A DNA stretch of 21,680 nucleotides from Gemmatimonadota bacterium (lineage in GTDB: Bacteria > Latescibacterota > UBA2968 > UBA8231): the NCBI GenBank assembly GCA_002712305.1, contig PATE01000136.1, positions 1 to 21,680 on the forward strand. The letters run 5' to 3'. Each line of letters starts with the position of its first letter. Position 1 is the stretch's first letter. Under the pieces are notes generated by a model. The model was not told where the DNA came from. It was given only the letters and a program-made list of their open reading frames with translations, and searched no databases. The position numbers were made by a program, and so were the translations under genes. Below, one piece after another: positions 1-5,874 of this stretch.

Positions 1-317
1 AGGTCCTCTACCCGTACACGCTGTAGCGGACGGATCAGAATCTGTAGATGCTGATCGGGGGTCCGCAGGGCCTGGTGTACCGCGGACAGCACCCCGACCG
101 ATTCACTTGTGGGATCCTCATGGGCGAGGGCTGCATCGTCGACCAGAACGGCGAGCCGCTCCCCAGAGGCAAGTTTTGTCTCCAAGACACGTGCCAGGAC
201 TGGATCGGTGACGGTCAGGGGGCGCAGCTGCTGCGTCGGAAAGGGCACCGGCTCCGATAGTGGGACCGCCAGCACATGTGTTGGCAAGGGGATGCTGGAC
301 GTTTCAGTGGCAACCAT
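1..317 (-). CDS. lon: Lon-type N-terminal substrate-binding domain, 5' part only (probable Lon protease)
   Basis: An uninterrupted 105-codon frame starts at ATG 317 and runs off the left edge. The translation follows the N-terminal LON domain pattern: an LPTHVLAVPLSEPVPFP strand near residues 11-27 (family: LPLRdvVvFPgm), an LETKLASGERLAVLVDD block at about 45-61, a GVLSAVHQALRTPD segment at about 75-88, and QILIRPLQRVRVEDL at the visible end (family: VLVeGlqRvri). In Lon this domain recognises unfolded or regulatory protein substrates before the AAA+ and Ser-Lys protease domains. Those domains would lie outside the window. The GGAGAG Shine-Dalgarno 6 bases upstream supports the start. The glycine after FP in typical Lon is missing, so a stand-alone LON-domain protein or a divergent Lon paralogue remains possible. 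The gene diverges from the PilZ-like gene at 763. Confidence 0.72.
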   Translation of the reverse strand, partial: MVATETSSIPLPTHVLAVPLSEPVPFPTQQLRPLTVTDPVLARVLETKLASGERLAVLVDDAALAHEDPTSESVGVLSAVHQALRTPDQHLQILIRPLQRVRVED

Positions 318-616
318 GGTACTCTCCGTGGCTGGGATTCCGGGATGAATCGATGGCCCCTGCCCCATGGCAATTGCCGTACCAACCCTTGGTCTCTCTG
401 TAAAAACGCGACTGCAAACGTCGGCTATGCCAAGCTGGCAGCGCCGTGGCACTGCCAGATGGCATACGATCTCGATCTGTGCTCTGTTGTTGCCTCGACG
501 ACACCGATGTCGGTGAAGGTTTCTAGACGGATTCGAGGCATGCAACCGCCTATGACGGCGAGCAGGATGGACGCCCAATACTCCGCTCAGCTCCCGTCAA
601 CGCCACGAGGCAGTTC
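318..616. other. Divergent intergenic region without a convincing gene
   Basis: This region separates the lon-like gene (minus) from the promoter of the PilZ-like gene (plus). The short open frames on both strands lack family resemblance and good ribosome binding sites. I found no tRNA fold and no CIRCE-type heat-shock inverted repeat. I could not identify a good sigma70 promoter for lon on the minus strand, although one must lie here or further right if lon is transcribed alone. The one structured element is the nested hairpin at 426-466, listed separately. Confidence 0.5.
426..466. repeat. Nested inverted repeat (extended hairpin) in the lon upstream region
   Basis: The outer arms TATGCCA (426-432) and TGGCATA (460-466) pair over 7 bp. 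The inner arms TGGCAG (436-441) and CTGCCA (452-457) pair over 6 bp, separated from the outer stem by a small 3/2-base internal loop. The apical loop is 10 bases. No T-tract follows on either strand, so it is not an intrinsic terminator. It lies 109 bases upstream of the lon start and could be an operator or an RNA structure in the lon leader. Function is unknown. Confidence 0.5.
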
Positions 617-646
617 TTGACAGTCAATATGGTCTAAGTATATTAA
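617..646 (+). promoter_or_regulatory. Sigma70-type promoter for the PilZ-like gene or a short leader RNA
   Basis: A perfect TTGACA -35 box lies at 617-622. It is followed by TATATT at 639-644 (16-base spacer, five of six consensus) or TATTAA at 641-646 (18-base spacer). The -35 box is half of an 11-base palindrome, TTGAC-A-GTCAA (617-627). The heptamer ATATTAA is directly repeated at 640-646 and 649-655. These symmetric and repeated elements over the promoter core could be regulator sites (inference). Transcription would start near 651-653. Confidence 0.65.
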
Positions 647-679
647 ACATATTAACTTCCGGCAGTTTTGCGGCTCCGG

Positions 680-708
680 CCCCGTGTCGAAACTCACACG
701 GGGCTTTT
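680..708 (+). terminator. Terminator-like hairpin in the leader of the PilZ-like gene
   Basis: A perfect 8-bp stem, CCCCGTGT (680-687) with ACACGGGG (696-703), encloses an 8-base loop and is followed by CTTTT (704-708). It lies downstream of the promoter at 617-646 and 54 bases before the ATG at 763. It therefore looks like an attenuator, or the 3' end of a very short RNA of about 55-60 bases. The T-tract is only four long, so termination may be partial. No structure with a T-tract exists on the minus strand here. Confidence 0.5.
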
Positions 709-762
709 GGTGAATTTCCTGCGCCGACTCCCTGCTTTCGCCCGCCATGGTGGCCTTAGAAT

Positions 763-2274
763 ATGTTTGACTTCCTGACTCGTAAGAAACACAAGGGCCC
801 GTCCTTCGACCCGCACGTCGAGATCGAACAATTGGGGCAGATGAGTCCCCCATCTACCCTCGTCTGTATGCCTACACCTGGCGACGAGGAGGAGATGGAA
901 GATCTGGGGAAGTCCTTCTTTCTTCGACGGAACAAGAAGATCTACGCCGAAGGTGCGAACATCTACATCACCTCGCCGGACAATCTGAAGAGCACCAACA
1001 CCGACAACAGCATAAGCAGCAAGGTGATTCGACTGCAGTTCTCCAATCGTCGTGTCCCTCATACTCTCGACTGTCGCATCATCGGGCGCTTCCGGTTGCT
1101 GCCTGAGGTTGTCGAATCCCTCGACTTCAACGCCAAATCGGCCTACAAGCTGTTGCCTGTCGGCAAGATCTCGAAGAAAGAAAAGCGCGGGTATTACCGA
1201 TATACATCGCAGAACTACGGTGACCCACGGATCCCCGTCACGACACATATCACCTTCGATACGTATCTGAAGAGCACAAACCACAAATTCAAATCAGAGG
1301 GTGCTCCATCGGTTCTGATCAGCGATCTGCAGGCGGCCCCCTATCACGATCCGCCGCCGCATCGGGCTTTTACGACCCGCGATAGCATCAACGAGTTCCG
1401 CGATCAGATGCTGACGAAGGAGCCCAACGATCGCCGTGTAAACGTGACCAAGGTGATTAGAGATGCTTCCTCGAGCATGGTGAAAAAAAACGACGAGGAG
1501 TTGCTCCTGGGTGACATCAACATCCTCGGTCTTGACATGGAATCTCTGCGTGATGTGCTCTACTTGAAGAAATCGCAGAAGGCGGGGATCAAGAAGGGAC
1601 AGGACAACCCATACAACCTTCATGAGGGAGAGCGAATCATCACGCGCTTCTCTCACGATGACAAGCAGTATGAGATGTTGTTTGAGGTCTTGGAACCGCG
1701 AACCCAGAATGAGGTCGTGCGTCCGTTAGAGTTTGCGCGGAAGGAAAACGGCCTTTCGATCTCTCTGATCGATTACTCGATTGGGGGTGTCCTCATCGAG
1801 TCCAGCTCGAGTTTTCTGAAGCTCGTCTTGGGGGACAAGTGTCCTCCGAATGTCGAGGACGAAGCTAACTTCGACGGTGACTATTGGCAGAAGGCGTTCG
1901 AGGAGTTGAAGGTGCCCATGCTGCATCTCACCCTCTACCCCCAAATGGAATTCCCTGAGACGGTGAAGAAGTTCGAGCCCGAGCTCCCGTCAAAATTCTC
2001 CATTGTGGGTCAGGTCGTTCGCACACATATGGCACATCACGACGAACGTCGAGTTCTCCAACACGGAATCCAGTTCGCCTACGATGCTCAGGGCGTACCA
2101 ATGGAGGAGGATGAGATCATCAATTGGCGCTACACGCGCTCCATGAAGGACAACATCCATCTGCGCGAATGCCATATGCACCTGAGCCAGCTGATCGGCT
2201 ATCTGGAAAACCGTGCAAAGGATCTTCAACGATCCCAACCACGCGGTGCGGAGGGGAGCAACGCCGCCGGTTAG
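763..2274 (+). CDS. Uncharacterised PilZ-like domain protein, 503 aa
   Basis: This soluble protein has no signal peptide or membrane segments. Residues 86-150 resemble the N-terminal (YcgR-like) half of PilZ proteins and lead to a basic KEKRGYYRY stretch (139-147) similar to the RxxxR c-di-GMP-binding turn. A second candidate region has a GE-R start near 289, RPLEFAR at 320-326, and the typical PilZ signature DYSIGG at 337-342 (family: D/N-x-S-x-x-G). GIQFAY at 435-440 matches the closing beta strand. About 190 residues separate the first basic motif from the signature, so the domain is either duplicated and degenerate or interrupted by an insert. PilZ proteins usually bind cyclic di-GMP; binding here is unproven. 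The start at ATG 763 has no clear Shine-Dalgarno. It overlaps the end of an 8-codon frame (746-769). The gene has its own promoter and ends in a bidirectional terminator shared with the convergent gene. Family assignment is tentative. Confidence 0.6.
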   Translation: MFDFLTRKKHKGPSFDPHVEIEQLGQMSPPSTLVCMPTPGDEEEMEDLGKSFFLRRNKKIYAEGANIYITSPDNLKSTNTDNSISSKVIRLQFSNRRVPHTLDCRIIGRFRLLPEVVESLDFNAKSAYKLLPVGKISKKEKRGYYRYTSQNYGDPRIPVTTHITFDTYLKSTNHKFKSEGAPSVLISDLQAAPYHDPPPHRAFTTRDSINEFRDQMLTKEPNDRRVNVTKVIRDASSSMVKKNDEELLLGDINILGLDMESLRDVLYLKKSQKAGIKKGQDNPYNLHEGERIITRFSHDDKQYEMLFEVLEPRTQNEVVRPLEFARKENGLSISLIDYSIGGVLIESSSSFLKLVLGDKCPPNVEDEANFDGDYWQKAFEELKVPMLHLTLYPQMEFPETVKKFEPELPSKFSIVGQVVRTHMAHHDERRVLQHGIQFAYDAQGVPMEEDEIINWRYTRSMKDNIHLRECHMHLSQLIGYLENRAKDLQRSQPRGAEGSNAAG

Positions 2275-2304
2275 TTACGCCGCAGCTGAGTGACACACTC
2301 GGGC

Positions 2305-2354
2305 AAAAAAACGAGGGTAGCGGATCGAGAATTCCGCTACCCCTCTATTTTTTT
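2305..2354. terminator. Bidirectional intrinsic terminator between convergent genes
   Basis: The stem GAGGGTAGCGGA (2313-2324) pairs with the arm at 2333-2345, with one extra C as a bulge and an 8-base loop. It is flanked by seven A residues (2305-2311) on the left and seven T residues (2348-2354) on the right. Each strand therefore reads as hairpin plus U-tract, so it should end both the PilZ-like gene (plus strand) and the hypothetical gene (minus strand). Confidence 0.9.
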
Positions 2355-2417
2355 GCGCTGGTTCCCCGTTCGTCGTGCTCGACCGCTACTTGAGGACGAG
2401 CGGCTCTCTCACGAGAA

Positions 2418-3809
2418 TCAGCCCTCTTCTTCTTTGCGCTTCTTCGCCGAAACTCGATCCTGAAACGCGGACTTCAGCTTCTCGTCGGTATGATGTCCTC
2501 TGCGTTCTTCGATTCGCTTGTCCACCGAAGCCTTCAGCTTTTCACTCTTCAGCTTGTCCTCTTCCGGCTTCTCATCTTCACGGAAACGCTGATTGAGAAG
2601 GATGAGCAGCTTACTGAAGGTATTCTGGTTTTCGGCGCCCTGATGCAGGGCGTAGGGTGGCATAAACTTCAAACCACGCTCCATCGAATTGCGCCCTCGC
2701 TCCTCAATCAGATCACGTGGAAAGACGCGGAAGGTGACTCGGAATTGCTCACGGGCATCCTCTACACGCTCAAGCAGCAAGGGTAGATAGGCATCCACCT
2801 CTTTGCCCGCCTTTTTTGGGAACCCTCGAGCCAGCGATTCAGCGATCCCTTCATCCATTCGGAAGTACAGAAGGAAACCGAGTTTGATGTTGATCTCGCC
2901 AATATTCTCGTTCGGCTTCTTAATGACCGATGGACGTGCGACCTCGTGATCGATGCCTTCCACGAGACGCTCCTTGATCATCAAGGTGATATCGCCCGTG
3001 GTCTCAAACATGTCGATGACAATGTTATCGATCACCTTCAGATCTTCACGTTCGACATACTTGTCGAGGGGGTCTCGAATCGCGTCGAAGAAGTTCCCCT
3101 GCGTGCTCTTCTGATTCCATCCTCCCCCACCGGGGAAGATCAGTAGCTTTGCGCCGGACAAGTAGCGCTCCAATACCTGGCCGTCCGTTCTGCCGGGACC
3201 ACCCGGAAAAGAGTTTACCGTATCGATGCGGATCTCGATGATGTCCTCGCCGCGGACAAGTACATCCTTGGAGAACTTCTTCTCTGCTTCCTCTCGCGGG
3301 CCTGCCCAATGTTTGCCGGCATTGTTCGGGTCCTCCTTGATGTAGAAGGACTTGCGCAGAAAGAAACCCTTGGCCAGGAAATACACAGGGCCTTCTGAGT
3401 CGTCGACGGTTGTGGTATAGGTCAGTCTGACCTGCTCGCCGGCCGTGAGAAATCGATCGGTCGGTTCAAACGCACCGCCCCCTTTGGAGCGCGGTGCGTT
3501 CATGAACACGACGGCCTTGGGAACCTCCTTGAACTTGCGGAAGGAAAACCCGCACAGCAGACCCTGACCTCGGCCGTTCTCAACAGATTCTGTCTGCATC
3601 CGAGGTCGCAGAATCTCTGCGTTGACCTCCGCTTCGCGAAATGGAGCAAACAGCGTCTGTAGCTCTTTGGCTTTTGAGAACATCTCTGGCCGGGAAAAGG
3701 GCTTGGGCGGCTGTTTTTCCGCCGGTGCCTTGGCGCCATCAGAGGCCTTTTCGCCTGCCGCCTTCTTCTTCTTGACGACCTTTTTCTTTTCTTCTTTGAC
3801 CTTACCCAC
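2418..3809 (-). CDS. Unrecognised lysine-rich conserved-looking protein, 463 aa
   Basis: I do not recognise a family. From the chosen GTG at 3809 the protein begins with a strongly basic low-complexity tail (GKVKEEKKKVVKKKKAAG, then Ala/Pro/Lys-rich to about residue 36). A mixed alpha/beta body follows at about 38-410. It includes glycine-rich segments FPGGPGRTDG (about 201-210) and IFPGGGGWNQ (about 224-233), and a basic FLRKSFYIKED stretch (about 150-160). The C-terminus is a highly charged, probably helical tail rich in Lys and Glu (about 410-463). There is no signal peptide or membrane segment. The frame opens further upstream to GTG 3866. However, GTG 3809 has a strong AGAGGTG Shine-Dalgarno with a 5-base gap, and the promoter at 3869-3897 would start transcription near 3862, below the longer start. 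It is convergent with the PilZ-like gene, which suggests but does not prove a related role. A nucleic-acid- or envelope-binding basic protein is possible, but no function can be assigned. Confidence 0.75.
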   Translation of the reverse strand: MGKVKEEKKKVVKKKKAAGEKASDGAKAPAEKQPPKPFSRPEMFSKAKELQTLFAPFREAEVNAEILRPRMQTESVENGRGQGLLCGFSFRKFKEVPKAVVFMNAPRSKGGGAFEPTDRFLTAGEQVRLTYTTTVDDSEGPVYFLAKGFFLRKSFYIKEDPNNAGKHWAGPREEAEKKFSKDVLVRGEDIIEIRIDTVNSFPGGPGRTDGQVLERYLSGAKLLIFPGGGGWNQKSTQGNFFDAIRDPLDKYVEREDLKVIDNIVIDMFETTGDITLMIKERLVEGIDHEVARPSVIKKPNENIGEINIKLGFLLYFRMDEGIAESLARGFPKKAGKEVDAYLPLLLERVEDAREQFRVTFRVFPRDLIEERGRNSMERGLKFMPPYALHQGAENQNTFSKLLILLNQRFREDEKPEEDKLKSEKLKASVDKRIEERRGHHTDEKLKSAFQDRVSAKKRKEEEG

Positions 3810-3868
3810 AAAAACACCTCTCTCGAGGAACGGCAGCGTCGAAATCGCGGAACTTGTTGATTCCACTT

Positions 3869-3897
3869 ATGATAGAGATATCGTAGCCGATGGTCAA
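3869..3897 (-). promoter_or_regulatory. Sigma70-type promoter for the unrecognised gene at 2418-3809
   Basis: On the minus strand, TTGACC (3897-3892) is followed after exactly 17 bases by TATCAT (3874-3869); each box matches five of six consensus bases. Transcription would start near 3862, giving a leader of about 50 bases with an AGAGGTG ribosome binding site before GTG 3809. It sits just downstream of the rlmD-like stop codon (3926), so this gene can be transcribed independently of the methyltransferase. Confidence 0.75.
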
Positions 3898-3925
3898 TCC
3901 GAAGATATTGGTGCGAGAAACGTCG

Positions 3926-5299
3926 TTACCGCTGCCATGAAGGTGTCCGAATCAGAGATGTGATGACCTCACAGTGGGGTGTATGTGGGAACAGATCTAC
4001 AGGCTGAGCTACCTGGATCTCATATCCCCCACTGACGAATTCGGCCAGATCCTGCGCCAGGGACTCCGCATTACAGGATACATAGAGGAATCGGTCAGGA
4101 CCCAGGTCGAGAATGCCCTGGATCACCTTCTTGTGTAGTCCTGCCCGTGGCGGATCCACCACAACCAGGTCGTAGCGTCGTTCCTCTGCGGTCGCGTCGG
4201 CCAGCAGGTCCTCGGCCAGGGCGCTGACGAACCTGCAGTTTCCAATCTCGTTGCGTTCGGCGTTGCGCCGAGCGTCCACAACAGCCTCAGAGACAGATTC
4301 GACGCCGATCACGCTTCGTGCATGTTGTGCCAGGTGCAAAGACATGCCGCCCGTTCCGGCGTAGAGATCCAGGACATCGCTCTGTGTAAGATCGCCGGCA
4401 AGCTCACAGACAGTCTCGTACAATCGCTCAGCGGCTAACGTGTTCGTTTGGAAGAAGGAGCGCGAAGAGATCGCATACTCAATGTCGCCACAACGTTCCC
4501 ACATGTGCCCGTCACCACGGATGTGAAACTCTTCTTCGCCGATTGCGACCTGGGCGAGGCCTGAATGTTTCGTTACGATGCAGCTTGTGATCTGTCTGCC
4601 AAGATCTTCGAACACGGATGCGAGTAGATCATCGACGCCATCGTGCGGATACGAAGAGACGACGAGATTCACCATGACCTCCCCTGTTCGCTTCGCATCT
4701 CGTACGACGAGAAAGCGAAGCAACCCCTCATGGCTGCGTAGGTCGTAGACCGGCAGTTTCAGTCGTGTCGCGTGGGAGCGTACGCTGTCTACGATTCGGT
4801 TCGAAACCTCTGACTGAAGCCAACACGTCTCCAGATCAAAGACGCGATTGTAGCGCCCGCGCATGTGTAGCCCAAGTTGGGGGACGCCGTCGGGGCCGCT
4901 GCCAAAAGAGAATTCCATCTTGTTTCGATAGAAGTTTTGCTGGGGACTTGGCAGAATCGGTCGCCACGAACCTGCGGTCAGGTCCTGCTCTGCCACGAGG
5001 CGGTGGACTAGACTCTCCTTGATCTTCAGTTGATCATCGTATTCAATGTCCTGCCAGCGACAGCCGCCGCACACCCCGAAGTGAACACAAGCTGGGTCGA
5101 TGCGCTCCACGCCAGGTTCGATCAGATCATCGACAACGCCCTCGAAGCGCCCCTTTCGCTTTCTTCTCAGGTAAACGAGCGCACGGTCTCCCGGAACGGC
5201 GCGGGGGACGACCACCTCTCGGCCATCGCAGACACCGACACCGTCTCCTTTGGCATTGAGCCGCTCGATATCGAGGGTGATGTGCTCACCACGTTTCAT
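3926..5299 (-). CDS. rlmD: 23S rRNA (uracil-C5)-methyltransferase, RlmD/RlmCD/TrmA family
   Basis: This SAM-dependent enzyme methylates C5 of a uridine in RNA, for RlmD U1939 of 23S rRNA (E. coli numbering). Residues 1-60 form a TRAM RNA-binding domain. C71, C77, C80 (CxxxxxCxxC) and C159 are placed as the four [4Fe-4S] ligands. The Rossmann methyltransferase domain follows, with SFFQTN (281-286), the SAM loop DLYAGTG (311-317), DPPRAG (382-387), catalytic Cys409 in YVSCN, and the general base Glu444 in PHCEVI. The usual Pro after SCN is Ala here. At 457 residues it is normal for the family. ATG 5299 is chosen for its GGGGGTGA Shine-Dalgarno and typical MKRGE start. The frame extends to GTG 5365, but that part contains the rplQ terminator. 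RlmD, RlmC and TrmA cannot be separated with certainty; the iron-sulfur cysteines exclude classic TrmA. No promoter fits between the terminator and this gene. Confidence 0.9.
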   Translation of the reverse strand: MKRGEHITLDIERLNAKGDGVGVCDGREVVVPRAVPGDRALVYLRRKRKGRFEGVVDDLIEPGVERIDPACVHFGVCGGCRWQDIEYDDQLKIKESLVHRLVAEQDLTAGSWRPILPSPQQNFYRNKMEFSFGSGPDGVPQLGLHMRGRYNRVFDLETCWLQSEVSNRIVDSVRSHATRLKLPVYDLRSHEGLLRFLVVRDAKRTGEVMVNLVVSSYPHDGVDDLLASVFEDLGRQITSCIVTKHSGLAQVAIGEEEFHIRGDGHMWERCGDIEYAISSRSFFQTNTLAAERLYETVCELAGDLTQSDVLDLYAGTGGMSLHLAQHARSVIGVESVSEAVVDARRNAERNEIGNCRFVSALAEDLLADATAEERRYDLVVVDPPRAGLHKKVIQGILDLGPDRFLYVSCNAESLAQDLAEFVSGGYEIQVAQPVDLFPHTPHCEVITSLIRTPSWQR

Positions 5300-5320
5300 G
5301 CTCACCCCCGTCACTCTGGC

Positions 5321-5362
5321 GAAAAAAGAAAACGAGACGGAGGCAACGGGCCTCCGTCTCGT
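5321..5362 (-). terminator. Strong intrinsic terminator of the ribosomal protein cluster
   Basis: Perfect 13-bp arms, 5362-5350 and 5344-5332, carry ACGAGACGGAGGC and its complement with a 5-base loop. On the minus strand they are followed by TTTTCTTTTTT. This ends the long transcript after rplQ (stop at 5434). It lies only 21 bases upstream of the rlmD start codon. A smaller hairpin, GCTAG-CAAG-CTAGC (5408-5421), lies between rplQ and this terminator. Confidence 0.92.
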
Positions 5363-5433
5363 CACAGAAGGTTTGATCAGATTTCGGGATGCTACACCGG
5401 CCGTGAGGCTAGCAAGCTAGCTCGCCTCGACGA

Positions 5434-5853
5434 CTACTCGTCGCCCTGATTCTCTTCCTCTGCCTCGGGAAGATCTTCGCTCAGCGCCGAGTCGCCAGAG
5501 CGATCAACGAGTTCAATCAAGCACATCTCCGCTCCATCACCACGTCTTGGTCCCGTCTTGATGACGCGAGTATACCCACCGGGCCGTTCAGAAAACCGTG
5601 GTCCAATGTCGTCGAAGAGTTTAGCCACGACGGTCTTGCTGGCGATAACCCTCAAGACCTGGCGTCGTGCGTGAAGATCACCACGCTTGGCAAACGTAAT
5701 CAGGCTTTCCGCAGTGCTCCGCAGAGCCTTTGCCCTGGCACTCGTCGTGGAGATGATCTCGTGCTCAAACAGAGACGCGGCCATGTTCCCCATCATCGCT
5801 TTGCGATGGGATCTGCCGCGACCGAGTTTGGCCGTCTTTTTACCGTGTCGCAT
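5434..5853 (-). CDS. rplQ: 50S ribosomal protein L17
   Basis: L17 sits near the exit of the polypeptide tunnel in the large subunit. The protein opens with MRHGKKTAKLGRGRSHRKAM, the family hallmark. KALRSTAESLITFAKRGD (about 43-60) and GPRFSERPGGYTRVIK (about 83-98) follow, then RRGDGAEMCLIELVD. At 139 residues it is somewhat longer than the shortest L17 because of an acidic tail after position 116 (EDLPEAEEENQGDE). It is the last gene of the cluster, 21 bases after rpoA as usual, and is followed by an intrinsic terminator. Confidence 0.98.
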   Translation of the reverse strand: MRHGKKTAKLGRGRSHRKAMMGNMAASLFEHEIISTTSARAKALRSTAESLITFAKRGDLHARRQVLRVIASKTVVAKLFDDIGPRFSERPGGYTRVIKTGPRRGDGAEMCLIELVDRSGDSALSEDLPEAEEENQGDE

Positions 5854-5874
5854 GATAGATTCCGATCAGTCTTT

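Noticed and set aside
276-620. Plus-strand open frame of 114 codons before the PilZ-like gene
   Set aside because: It overlaps the lon-like start region, has no family resemblance and no good ribosome site; the promoter at 617 begins at its end.
318-762. Possible tRNA or other structural RNA in the left intergenic region
   Set aside because: No cloverleaf or T-loop consensus could be found; the promoter-to-hairpin unit at 617-708 is too short for a tRNA.
3810-3866. Longer start (GTG 3866) for the unrecognised gene
   Set aside because: It lies above the predicted transcription start and has no Shine-Dalgarno, whereas GTG 3809 has a strong one.
5300-5365. Longer start (GTG 5365) for the rRNA methyltransferase
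   Set aside because: The extension runs through the rplQ terminator hairpin, and the family-typical N-terminus begins at ATG 5299 with a good ribosome site.
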